Shown here: positions 1-7,115 of the stretch, one piece after another
Layout of the letters: every line of letters begins with the position of its first letter
Numbering within the stretch: the first letter of the stretch is position 1
DNA from: Rhodobacteraceae bacterium UBA6141
GTDB lineage: Bacteria; Pseudomonadota; Alphaproteobacteria; Rhodobacterales; Rhodobacteraceae
Length of the DNA stretch: 14,956 bases
Direction of reading: 5' to 3'
Assembly (NCBI GenBank): GCA_002423245.1
Contig: DIVD01000056.1
Span: 5,463 to 20,418, forward strand
Position numbers and translations under genes: made by a program
The notes under the pieces: generated by a model
The model's input: only the letters and a program-made list of their open reading frames with translations
Databases searched by the model: none
Told to the model about the DNA's origin: nothing

Positions 1-923
1 ACCGTGGTCATGTGATCGGCCCAGTCCGACAGGGTCGGCATCTCGCCGGGCAGCGCGGGCAGCCTGCCGTTCAGGAAATCGCGGAACGACTGGCCAAGCG
101 CGTCGATGTACTGCCCGTCGCGATAGACGAAATACATCGGCACATCCAGAACGTAGTCCACCCAGCGGTCATAGCCCATCCCGTCCTCGAAGACGAAGGC
201 GGGGATGCCGGTGCGCGCGCTGTCCAGATCGCGCCAGATCCGGCTGCGCCAGCTTTTATGCCCGTTCGGCTTGCCCTCGAAAAACGGCGATGAGGCGCAG
301 AACGCCGTCGCGACCGATTGCAGCGACAGCGCCACGCGCAGCTTCTGCACCATGTCCGCCTCGGACCCGAAATCGAGGTTCACCTGCACCGTGCAGGTCC
401 GGTACATCATCTGGGTTCCCAGCGTGCCGACCCGACCCATGTAGTCGGTCATCAGCCGGTAGCGGCCCTTGGGCATCATCGGCATCTGCGCATGTGTCCA
501 GACCGGCGCGGCGCCGATCCCGAGAAACCCGACTCCCATCGGGCCGGCGATCTCGGCGACCTCGCGCAGGTGGCCGTCCAGCTCCGCCGCGGTCTGGTGC
601 AGCGTTTCCAGCGGCGCGCCCGACAGCTCGAACTGCCCGCCCGGTTCGAGGCTGACATTGGCGCCGTCGCGGGTCAGCCCGACGATGTTGCCCTGCTCGT
701 AGACCGGGGTCCAGCCGAAGCGGGCCTGCAACCCTTCGAGCATCACGCGGATCGAGGCGGGCCCGTCATAGGGCAGCGGCAGCAGATCGCCGGTGGTGAA
801 GCCGAACTTCTCGTGCTCGGTGCCGATGCGCCAGTCCGCCTTCGGCTTCTCGCCGCTGGCGACATAGGCCGCGAGAGCATCGAAATGCTCGATGGGGCCG
901 CCCCCGCTTTGTGGAATGGACAT
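1..923 (-). CDS. gshA: Glutamate-cysteine ligase, N-terminal 307 residues (3' end beyond the window)
   Basis: Catalyses the ATP-dependent joining of L-glutamate and L-cysteine to gamma-glutamylcysteine, the first step of cytosolic glutathione synthesis. The reading frame runs from an ATG at 923 to the left edge without a stop. The product begins MSIPQSGGGPIEHFD and carries GTEHEKFGF near residue 35, a hallmark of the plant/alphaproteobacterial GCS2-type ligase. Further on are LEPGGQFELSGAPL (about residue 90) and a Met/Thr-rich MMYRTCTVQVNLDF stretch (about 150), both typical of this family. Family members are about 455 residues, so roughly the last third is missing. The start is supported by GAGGGG about 5 bases upstream. 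It lies 121 bases downstream of the AtuA gene on the same strand but is a housekeeping gene; a weak promoter candidate in that gap could serve it alone. The identification is confident. Confidence 0.93.
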   Translation of the reverse strand, partial: MSIPQSGGGPIEHFDALAAYVASGEKPKADWRIGTEHEKFGFTTGDLLPLPYDGPASIRVMLEGLQARFGWTPVYEQGNIVGLTRDGANVSLEPGGQFELSGAPLETLHQTAAELDGHLREVAEIAGPMGVGFLGIGAAPVWTHAQMPMMPKGRYRLMTDYMGRVGTLGTQMMYRTCTVQVNLDFGSEADMVQKLRVALSLQSVATAFCASSPFFEGKPNGHKSWRSRIWRDLDSARTGIPAFVFEDGMGYDRWVDYVLDVPMYFVYRDGQYIDALGQSFRDFLNGRLPALPGEMPTLSDWADHMTT

Positions 924-952
924 TGGCCCCTCGTTCGTTCCTTGCGCTGCCA

Positions 953-981
953 GAGGTGGAGCGGGGCGCGGGCCAAGTCAA
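953..981 (-). promoter_or_regulatory. Candidate promoter of gshA
   Basis: Read on the minus strand, TTGACT (981-976) is followed after 17 bases by CACCTC (958-953), about 30 bases before the gshA ATG. The -35 is good and the -10 is poor. It would let gshA be transcribed independently of the AtuA gene. Low confidence. Confidence 0.28.
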
Positions 982-1002
982 GGCCGCGCAAGCGACGCCA
1001 CG

Positions 1003-1019
1003 GCAGCGGCGCCGGCTGC
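1003..1019 (-). terminator. Possible hairpin after the AtuA gene
   Basis: A GCAGC/GCTGC inverted repeat with a 7-base GC-rich loop lies about 26 bases beyond the AtuA stop codon. There is no T tract, so it is a weak candidate for a transcript end between AtuA and gshA. Confidence 0.22.
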
Positions 1020-1044
1020 TTCGGGAAAGCCCTCTCCCCCCGTC

Positions 1045-2844
1045 TCACGCCCTGTCGGCAGCGACCAGCCCGTTGCGCGCGGCGAGGTCTGCGGGCACCG
1101 GGATCTCGATGTCGAGCAGCATCTGCGCGAAACCCTTGCCCTGCGGGTCGATGCGGAGCGAGGCGATGCCGCCGCCGCCGAGCGATTCGTGCAGCAGGAA
1201 GTTCAATGCGTGGCTGCCGGGCAGGTCGAACCGCTCCACCGGGCCCTTGCAGAGATGGGCGAAATACGCCTTCACCACATCTTCGGTCAGGGCAGAGCGG
1301 ATATAGGGCAGGTATTCGGGCTTGCGCGCCAGGATGCCGATATTGGCGATGTCGCCCTTGTCGCCGGAACGGCCCCAGGCCAGATCGACAAGCCGCACCC
1401 TGACCGCATCGGCGCCCGCCTCGCGGGCCTCGAGCGCCGGCGCGGGCGGCGGGTCGAGCCGCACCGCCCCGGTGGCGATGCGGGCGGGCACCTCCTTGCC
1501 GTCCACCTCGACCGCGACGGGGGTCGCGGCCTTGTCCTGCAGGAACGAGAACAGCCGCACCACCGGCTGCACCTTGGGCCGACCGGCAAAGAACCCGGTC
1601 AGCCCCTGCGCCGTCGAGATCGCCATCGGCGCGATCTCGCCCGCGAAGATGTTCATCGCCCTGCGGTCGTCATGCATCGCTCCGATCTTCAGCACCACCT
1701 CGCGCGTCTGCGCCCGCGCGTTCGGACCATAGGCCGCCTCGGCGCCCAGCACCTCGACGCTGACCTGCCGGAAGTCGCCGAGATTGCGCTCGCGGAACAG
1801 CCGGCGGCAGCGCGTCAGGATCGCCTCGGCGACCCGCTCGGCCTTGGCCGGCGCGTCGATGGCGGCCAGCGTGAGGGTAGAGATCGCGCGCCAGCCATCG
1901 GCATGGGTCGCCGAGACCTTGTAGCTGCCGGTGCGCCCCAGCCCCTTGCCGCCCTTGACCAGCACCCGGTCCGGCCCGACCTGGTCCAGCGTCACCCCCG
2001 ACCAGTCGCAGATCACGTCGGGCAGCAGATAGGCGCGTGGATCGCCGATTTCATAAAGCATCTGCTCGCCCGCCGAGCCGGGCGAGACCAGCCCCCCGGT
2101 ATCGGGCGTCTTGGTCATGACGAAGCTGCCATCGGCGGACACCTCGACGATGGGCATCCCCATGTCGTCCCAGCCCGGCACGTCCTGCCAGTCGGTGAAA
2201 TTGCCCCCCGTCCCTTGCGGGCCGCATTCGATCAGGTGCCCGGCCAGCGAGCCCTGGCTGAGCTTGTCCCAGTCCTCGTCGGTCCAGCCGAATTCGTGCA
2301 TCAGGGGGCCAAGCGCCACCGCGCTGTCGGCGCAGCGCCCGGTGATCACGATCTCGGCCCCGGCATCGAGCGCCGCCGCAATGGGCCGCGCGCCCAGATA
2401 GGCGTTCATGCTCCAGATATCGTCGGGGAAGGGGGCGCCCGAGAACATCTCGGTCACGCCCCGGGCGCGGATCTCGTCCGCCCGGTCCAGCAGATCGTCG
2501 CCCAGCACCACCCCGATCGAGAGGTCGATGCCCGCGGCCTCGGCGGCCTTGGCCAGCGCGTCGCGGCAGCCGCGCGGGTTCACCCCGCCGGCATTGGCGA
2601 CGACCTTGATACCCTTGCGCTTGATCTCGGCCAGCCAGGGCGTCAGCGCCTTGACGAAATCGGGCGCAAAGCCCGCCTCGGGCGCCTTGGCGCGCGCCCG
2701 CGCCATCAGCGACATCGTCACCTCGGCCAGGTAGTCGAACACCAGGTAATCGATATCGCCCTTCGTAACCAGTTGCCCGATCGCCTCGGGCGTATCGCCC
2801 CAGAAACCGGACGCGCATCCGATGCGCAGCTTTCGATCCGACAT
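1045..2844 (-). CDS. atuA: AtuA-family (acyclic terpene utilization, former DUF1446) protein, 599 aa
   Basis: Member of the AtuA family, named from the citronellol/geraniol degradation cluster of Pseudomonas; its biochemical role is not established. The protein starts MSDRKLRIGCASGFWGDTP and has the conserved family segments VVANAGGVNPRGC (about residues 87-99), VITGRCADSAVALGP (about 165-180) and ECGPQGTGGNFTDW (about 208-220). A separate C-terminal domain from about residue 490 contains LAWGRSGDKGDIANIGILAR; many homologues carry this domain fused, as here. No signal peptide or membrane segment is visible. The ATG at 2844 is preceded by GGGGAGGAGAAGG, an excellent ribosome-binding site; longer in-frame starts would run into the divergent promoter. 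It faces the acyl-CoA dehydrogenase operon across a shared operator, so the two are probably co-regulated. The family call is firm; assignment to terpene catabolism is inference, because no geranyl-CoA carboxylase genes are present. Confidence 0.88.
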   Translation of the reverse strand: MSDRKLRIGCASGFWGDTPEAIGQLVTKGDIDYLVFDYLAEVTMSLMARARAKAPEAGFAPDFVKALTPWLAEIKRKGIKVVANAGGVNPRGCRDALAKAAEAAGIDLSIGVVLGDDLLDRADEIRARGVTEMFSGAPFPDDIWSMNAYLGARPIAAALDAGAEIVITGRCADSAVALGPLMHEFGWTDEDWDKLSQGSLAGHLIECGPQGTGGNFTDWQDVPGWDDMGMPIVEVSADGSFVMTKTPDTGGLVSPGSAGEQMLYEIGDPRAYLLPDVICDWSGVTLDQVGPDRVLVKGGKGLGRTGSYKVSATHADGWRAISTLTLAAIDAPAKAERVAEAILTRCRRLFRERNLGDFRQVSVEVLGAEAAYGPNARAQTREVVLKIGAMHDDRRAMNIFAGEIAPMAISTAQGLTGFFAGRPKVQPVVRLFSFLQDKAATPVAVEVDGKEVPARIATGAVRLDPPPAPALEAREAGADAVRVRLVDLAWGRSGDKGDIANIGILARKPEYLPYIRSALTEDVVKAYFAHLCKGPVERFDLPGSHALNFLLHESLGGGGIASLRIDPQGKGFAQMLLDIEIPVPADLAARNGLVAADRA

Positions 2845-2948
2845 GTTCCTTCTCCTCCCCTGATCTGCCAGCGCCCCGGCCACCCGGGCTCCCGCCCCCC
2901 CCGCAACACCACTCCCATGCTCCGACGCCGGGTCACGAAAAGCGCGGC

Positions 2949-2976
2949 TTGAATTATTTTCTAACATATGTTTGAT
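2949..2976 (+). promoter_or_regulatory. Candidate promoter of the acyl-CoA dehydrogenase operon
   Basis: TTGAAT (2949-2954), a 16-base spacer and TTTGAT (2971-2976) lie upstream of the dehydrogenase at 3020. The -10 is imperfect. It overlaps the same inverted repeat as the opposing AtuA promoter, so both directions would be blocked by one bound repressor. Confidence 0.38.
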
Positions 2977-2985
2977 TTTGGTCAA
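2958..2985 (-). promoter_or_regulatory. Promoter of the AtuA gene
   Basis: On the minus strand TTGACC (2985-2980), a 16-base spacer and TAGAAA (2963-2958) form a good sigma-70-type promoter, giving a leader of roughly 100 bases before the ATG at 2844. The inverted repeat 2960-2975 covers the spacer and part of the -10, as expected for a repressor site. The tetR promoter (9420-9393) has the same geometry. Confidence 0.55.
2960..2975. promoter_or_regulatory. Operator-like inverted repeat TCTAAC-N4-GTTTGA
   Basis: TCTAAC-ATAT-GTTTGA contains a perfect 10-base palindrome, AACATATGTT (2963-2972). It matches TCTAAC-GGAT-GTTAGA at 9395-9410 in 11 of 12 half-site bases, with the same 4-base spacer. 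Both copies sit between or over -35/-10 elements of divergent promoters. It is the best candidate for the binding site of the double TetR regulator encoded at 8015-9385 (inference). Confidence 0.68.
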
Positions 2986-3019
2986 CGGTGCAGACGACAA
3001 GCGTTCGGGAGGAATTGTC

Positions 3020-4234
3020 ATGACCAGTCTGGACGAGCCGGACATGGCCGGCCTGATGGCCATCAGGGCCAACTATTCGCTGACCGATGAGCAGCGCCAG
3101 ATCGTCGATCATGTGGACCGGGTGTCGCGCGAGGTGCTCTACCCGCTGCAGGCGCGCATGGACGCAGAGGAATGGTGGCCCGAGGATCTGTTCCGGCAGA
3201 TGGGCGAGCTGGGCCTTCTGGGCCTCACCGCGCCGGTGGAGCTGGGCGGCTCGGGGCAGAACGAGTTCACGCAGGCGCTGGTGTCGCAGGTGATCTCGAA
3301 ATGGAACCCGGCCGTGGGCCTGTCGCACGCGGCGCATGACAACCTGTGCCTGAACAACCTGCTGCGCAACGGCTCCGAGGAGCAGGTCAGGAAATACGTG
3401 CCGGGCCTGTGTTCGGGGGAACTGGTCGGCGCTCTGGGCCTGACCGAACCCGGCGCGGGATCCGATGCGCTGGGGTCCATGGCCACCACCGCCCGGCGCG
3501 ACGGCGATGACTATGTGATCAACGGCTCGAAGATCTACATCACCAACGGGCCAATCGCCGATGTGATCCTGCTTTACGCCAAGACCGACAAATCGAAAGG
3601 CGCCAAGGGCATTTCCGCCTTCATCGTGGAAACCGACCGGCCCGGCTTCAAGGTGGCGCAGAAGCTGGACAAGATGGGCTTTCGCGGCTCGCCCACGGGC
3701 GAGCTGGTGTTCGAGGATTGCCGCGTGCCGGCCTCGGCGATGATGGGCGCCGAGAACAGCGGCGTTGCGGTGGTGATGAGCGGGCTCGACCTCGAACGCG
3801 CGATGGTCGCCTCGATCTGCGTCGGCATGGCCGAGCGCGCGCTGGAACTGGCGCTCGACTACGCGAAGATGCGCGAACAGTTCGGGCGGCCCATCTCCAG
3901 CTTCCAGATGGTGCAGTCGAAGCTGGCCGAGATCTATACCGAGGTCGAAACCGCGCGCGCCCTTGGCTATCGCGCCCTGGCGGCCTGCGTCGGCCTGCCG
4001 AAAGGCGCCGGCGGGCGGGGCGAGATTCACAAGCTGACCGCGGCCGCCTGCCTTTACGCGGGCGAGGCCTTCAACAAGGCCGTCACCGAAGCCTGCCACA
4101 TCCACGGCGGCTCGGGCTACATGCAGGACACCGAGATCAACCGGCTGTTCCGCGCCAACAAGCTGCTGGAGATCGGCGCGGGCACCAGCGAAGTGCGCAA
4201 GATCATCATCGCCGAAGAACTTCTGCGCGCCTGA
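3020..4234 (+). CDS. Acyl-CoA dehydrogenase, isovaleryl-CoA-dehydrogenase type, 404 aa
   Basis: FAD flavoprotein expected to introduce an alpha,beta double bond into a short, branched or cyclic acyl-CoA and pass electrons to ETF. The three acyl-CoA dehydrogenase domains are in order: helical N-terminal (about 20-135), beta domain with LTEPGAGSDALGSM (141-154), and C-terminal helical domain with IHGGSGYMQDTEINRLFR (361-378). The usual catalytic Glu just before the C-terminal Gly-Thr is Ala387 (EIGAGTSE). A Glu is present at position 259 in SGLDLER, which is where isovaleryl-CoA dehydrogenase carries its base. The ATG at 3020 follows GGGAGGA at 3008-3014, preferred over an in-frame ATG at 2972 that has no such site. 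It is the first gene of a tight operon; the next gene starts 13 bases after its stop. A 131-base block is nearly identical to its neighbour. The exact substrate is unknown. Confidence 0.9.
   Translation: MTSLDEPDMAGLMAIRANYSLTDEQRQIVDHVDRVSREVLYPLQARMDAEEWWPEDLFRQMGELGLLGLTAPVELGGSGQNEFTQALVSQVISKWNPAVGLSHAAHDNLCLNNLLRNGSEEQVRKYVPGLCSGELVGALGLTEPGAGSDALGSMATTARRDGDDYVINGSKIYITNGPIADVILLYAKTDKSKGAKGISAFIVETDRPGFKVAQKLDKMGFRGSPTGELVFEDCRVPASAMMGAENSGVAVVMSGLDLERAMVASICVGMAERALELALDYAKMREQFGRPISSFQMVQSKLAEIYTEVETARALGYRALAACVGLPKGAGGRGEIHKLTAAACLYAGEAFNKAVTEACHIHGGSGYMQDTEINRLFRANKLLEIGAGTSEVRKIIIAEELLRA
3601..3731 (+). repeat. Near-identical block shared by the two dehydrogenase genes (copy 1)
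   Basis: Aligned without gaps to 4814-4944, 125 of 131 bases match by my count. The 60 bases before match at 39 of 60 and the 49 bases after at 25 of 49, so the block has sharp edges. This resembles a gene-conversion tract. Confidence 0.7.
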
Positions 4235-4247
4235 GGGGGAACGTGAC

Positions 4248-5447
4248 ATGAACAAGCAACTGCGCAATGACACCGGGCTTCCGACCCATTTCCTGACGGA
4301 CGAACAGCAGGCGCTTGCCGATCAGGCCGGCAAGTTCTTCTTTTCCGAGTTCCATCACCTGAACGCGGAAATGGACGACACCGACGAGCTGCCGGCTTCG
4401 GTCTTTCCCAGGCTGGGCGAGATGGGCTATCTCGGGCTCAACGTGCCGGCGGAGTTCGGCGGCGCGGGGCTCGACTTCACCTCGGCCTGCATCATCACCG
4501 AACAGCTTTCGCGCGCCTCTGCCGCGATCGGGCTGACCCATGTCGCGCATGACAACCTGTGCGTCAACAACATCTACCGCAACGCCGATGACGATCTGCG
4601 CCGCAAGTATCTGCCGGGCCTGTGCGACGGCTCGCTGGTGGGGGCGCTCGGCCTGACGGAGCCGGGGGCGGGGTCGGACGCGCTCGGCTCGATGCGCACG
4701 ACGGCCGTGAAGGATGGCGACGACTACATCCTGAACGGCGCCAAGATCTACATCACCAACGGACCGATTGCCGATATCGTGCTGGCCTATGCCAAGACCT
4801 CGCCCGAAAAGGGCGCCAAGGGCATTTCGGCCTTCATCGTGGAAACCGACACGCCCGGCTTCAAGGTGGCGCAGAAGCTGAACAAGATGGGCTTCCGCGG
4901 CTCGCCCACGGGCGAGCTGGTGTTCGAGGATTGCCGGGTGCCGGCGCGGAACATGGTCGGCAAGCTGGATGGCGGGGTCGCGGTCACCATGTCGGGGCTG
5001 GATCTCGAACGCGCCATCGTGTGCTTCAATGCGCTTGGCATCGCGCAGCGGGCGCTGGACATTTCGGTGGATTACGCCAGGACGCGCCAGCAGTTCGGCA
5101 AGCCGATCGCCAGTTTCCAGATGGTGCAGGCGATGCTGGCCGACATGTACACGCAGATCGAGGCGGCGCGCAGCCTGTCGCTGAGGACCGCCGCCATGTG
5201 CGAGGGCCTCGAGGCGGGCGAGGGCGGGCGCGGCGAGATCCACAAGCTGACCGCCGCCGCGATCTTCAAGGCTGCCGCGGTGACCTCCTTCGTGCTGGAC
5301 AAGGCGGTGCAGATCCACGGCGGCTCGGGCTACATGCGCGACACCGAGGTGAACCGGCTCTACCGCACCGGCCGCGTGCTGGAGGTCGGCGCCGGCACGC
5401 AGGAGGTGCGCAAGCTGATCGTCTCGGGCGAATTGCTGAAGAACTGA
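4248..5447 (+). CDS. Second acyl-CoA dehydrogenase, isovaleryl-CoA-dehydrogenase type, 399 aa
   Basis: Paralogue of the upstream gene with the same fold and cofactor. The FAD/substrate segment LTEPGAGSDALGSM (136-149), SGLDLER with the predicted base Glu254, and VQIHGGSGYMRDTEVNRLYR (about 354-373) are all present. Ala382 replaces the Glu used by medium- and short-chain enzymes. The tandem copies differ most in the first 60 residues and in the C-terminal helical domain, so they may act on different intermediates or form a mixed tetramer (inference). A GAGGGGGAA stretch lies 8-16 bases before the ATG. The gene is spaced 13 bases after the first dehydrogenase and 10 bases before the SDR, so it is translated from the same message. 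Family certain, substrate unknown. Confidence 0.9.
   Translation: MNKQLRNDTGLPTHFLTDEQQALADQAGKFFFSEFHHLNAEMDDTDELPASVFPRLGEMGYLGLNVPAEFGGAGLDFTSACIITEQLSRASAAIGLTHVAHDNLCVNNIYRNADDDLRRKYLPGLCDGSLVGALGLTEPGAGSDALGSMRTTAVKDGDDYILNGAKIYITNGPIADIVLAYAKTSPEKGAKGISAFIVETDTPGFKVAQKLNKMGFRGSPTGELVFEDCRVPARNMVGKLDGGVAVTMSGLDLERAIVCFNALGIAQRALDISVDYARTRQQFGKPIASFQMVQAMLADMYTQIEAARSLSLRTAAMCEGLEAGEGGRGEIHKLTAAAIFKAAAVTSFVLDKAVQIHGGSGYMRDTEVNRLYRTGRVLEVGAGTQEVRKLIVSGELLKN
4814..4944 (+). repeat. Near-identical block shared by the two dehydrogenase genes (copy 2)
   Basis: Partner of 3601-3731 at a constant offset of 1213 bases, with six mismatches. It encodes the beta-domain segment around GISAFIVETD and GELVFEDCRVPA. 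Confidence 0.7.
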
Positions 5448-5457
5448 GGGAGAGGAC

Positions 5458-6312
5458 ATGAGTGAGGAGAACCCACGGCGCTATGCGCCGGACCTGATGG
5501 CGGGGCAGGTGGCGCTCGTCACCGGGTCGGGCTCGGGCATGGGGCGGGCGACCGCGCTGGAGATGGCATCTTGCGGCGCCAGGCTCGCGCTGTTCGCGCG
5601 CCGCGAGGAGCCGTTGCAGGAAACCGCCGAGATGATCCGCGCGGCGGGCGGCGAGGCCTTTGTCGTGCCCGGCGACACCCGCGACGCGGACAGCATCGAA
5701 ACCGCGATGGCGCGCATCAAGGAGCATTACGGGCGCCTTGACGTGCTGGTGAACAACGCGGGCGGCCAGTATGTCGCCGCCGCGCGCGACGTCACCAACA
5801 AGGGCTTCGAGGCGGTGATCCGCAACAACCTGATCGGCTCGTGGCAGATGACCCGCGCGGCGGCCGACCATTTCATGTATGAAAACGGCGGTTCGATCGT
5901 CTTTGTCACGGCCATTTCGGCGCGCACGGCACTGACCGGTTTCGTCCACACCGTCGCCGCCCGCGCCGGGGTGACGGGCATGATGAAGACGCTGGCCGCC
6001 GAGTGGGGCGAATACGGCATCCGCCTGAACTGCGTCGCGCCGGGCACGATCAAGACCGAGGCGCTTGGCCGCTATCCGATTCCGCCCGAACGGTGGAAAG
6101 AGCTCAACCGATCGGTCCTGAACCGGATGGGCGCGGCCGAGGACATCGCCGGCACGATCATCTTCCTTGCCTCCCGGCTGGGGGGCTTCATCACCGGCGA
6201 GGACATTTATGTGGACGGCGGCGAAACCCTGCATCTGGGCCACGATGCCCGCGACATGATCAACCCAGAAATGTTCGAGAAACGCGAACGAGGAGACGGT
6301 AAGAATGAGTAA
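5458..6312 (+). CDS. Non-canonical SDR, AtuG/citronellol-dehydrogenase-like, 284 aa
   Basis: Short-chain dehydrogenase/reductase fold with the nucleotide-binding motif TGSGSGMG (22-29), NNAG (99-102) and a C-terminal VDGGETLHLG (252-261). The classical YxxxK active site is replaced: where YSASKAGV would stand the sequence reads TVAARAGV, so Thr165 takes the Tyr position and Arg169 the Lys position, with His164 just before. The 2,4-dienoyl-CoA reductase Tyr, 15 residues before the Lys, is Ser154. From memory, SDRs in AtuA-containing terpene clusters (annotated citronellol/citronellal dehydrogenase, AtuG type) share a His-x-x-Ala-Ala-Arg pattern here, so this looks like a subfamily trait rather than decay; the frame is intact and the rest well conserved. 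The start at 5458 follows GGGAGAGG. Its last 8 bases overlap the crotonase gene. The reaction is uncertain: oxidoreduction of a terpenoid alcohol or enoyl-CoA, or a non-redox role. Confidence 0.8.
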   Translation: MSEENPRRYAPDLMAGQVALVTGSGSGMGRATALEMASCGARLALFARREEPLQETAEMIRAAGGEAFVVPGDTRDADSIETAMARIKEHYGRLDVLVNNAGGQYVAAARDVTNKGFEAVIRNNLIGSWQMTRAAADHFMYENGGSIVFVTAISARTALTGFVHTVAARAGVTGMMKTLAAEWGEYGIRLNCVAPGTIKTEALGRYPIPPERWKELNRSVLNRMGAAEDIAGTIIFLASRLGGFITGEDIYVDGGETLHLGHDARDMINPEMFEKRERGDGKNE

Positions 6313-7108
6313 CCCGCTTGTCCTTCTGGACATTTCCGACAGGATCGCCACCGTCACGCTGAACGATCCGGCGCGCCGCAATCCGGTCAGCGGAACCGCC
6401 ATGATCGCGGCCCTTCTGGAGGCGCTTGCCAAGGTGCAGGCCGACCCCGAAGTCAGCGTCATGATCCTGACCGGCGCCGACCCGGCCTTCTGCGCCGGCG
6501 GCGACATCAAGGAGATGAGCGATCCGGAAAGCGTTTTCCGCAAGGAACCGCTGGCCGCGGCGCAAGCCTATGTCGATGGCGTGCAGCGCCTGCCCCAGGC
6601 GCTCTACAACCTCGACGTTCCGACGATCGCCGCGGTCAACGGCCCGGCGGTCGGCGCGGGCTGCGACCTGACCATGATGTGCGACATGCGCATCGCCTCG
6701 GACAGGGCAAAATTCGGCGAGGTTTTCCTCAACCTCGGCATCATTCCCGGGGACGCGGGCAGCTGGTTCATGCTGCGGCGTCTGGGCCACCAGAAAGCGG
6801 CCGACCTGACCTTTTCGGGCCGCATGGTCGATGCCGCCGAGGCGCTGGAAATGGGCATGGTTCTGGAGGTCGTGGCCCATGACCGGCTCATGGAGAGGGC
6901 GCGCGAACGCGCCGCTGTCATCGCATCCAAGTCGCCGCGCGCGGTGCGGGTCGCCAAGCGCCTGATGCGCAACGCCGAACGGATGGATCTGCCGGACTTC
7001 CTGAATTCGGCGGCGGCCTATCAGGCCCTGATGCATCAGACCGAAGACCACCGCGAGGCGCTCGCCGCGTTCATCGAAAAGCGAAAACCCGTCTTCACGG
7101 GGCGCTGA
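6305..7108 (+). CDS. Crotonase-superfamily enzyme (enoyl-CoA hydratase/isomerase family), 267 aa
   Basis: Crotonase fold with the oxyanion-hole segments AFCAGGDIKEM (61-71) and NGPAVGAGCDLTMMCD (112-127). In a classical enoyl-CoA hydratase two Glu residues add water. Here the first is Asp121 (GCDL rather than GCEL) and the second position is Phe141 (FGEVFLNLG, where hydratases have FGQPEILLG). Another acidic residue, Asp150 in IPGDAGS, lies close to where dienoyl-CoA isomerases place an Asp. Hydration is therefore not assured; isomerisation or another crotonase reaction is possible. The ATG at 6305 follows AGGAG (6291-6295) and overlaps the SDR stop. The thioesterase gene begins 7 bases after its stop. 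It most likely processes the product of the two dehydrogenases (inference from the operon). Confidence 0.85.
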   Translation: MSNPLVLLDISDRIATVTLNDPARRNPVSGTAMIAALLEALAKVQADPEVSVMILTGADPAFCAGGDIKEMSDPESVFRKEPLAAAQAYVDGVQRLPQALYNLDVPTIAAVNGPAVGAGCDLTMMCDMRIASDRAKFGEVFLNLGIIPGDAGSWFMLRRLGHQKAADLTFSGRMVDAAEALEMGMVLEVVAHDRLMERARERAAVIASKSPRAVRVAKRLMRNAERMDLPDFLNSAAAYQALMHQTEDHREALAAFIEKRKPVFTGR

Positions 7109-7115
7109 GGGAAAG

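Noticed and set aside
892..2952. A 686-codon open frame on the plus strand opposite the AtuA gene
   Set aside because: It is the complementary frame of a GC-rich gene; its translation is a low-complexity His/Arg/Gly/Asp-rich sequence with no family motif, while the minus-strand frame is clearly AtuA.
2954..5459. Long minus-strand frames (439 and 417 codons) opposite the two dehydrogenases
   Set aside because: Both are antisense mirrors of conserved genes and resemble each other only because the dehydrogenases are paralogues; no ribosome-binding site or domain supports them.
5930..5970. Frameshift as explanation for the missing YxxxK in the SDR
   Set aside because: The residues on both sides of the site align well with SDR relatives in the same frame, and the change is a set of substitutions without insertion or deletion.
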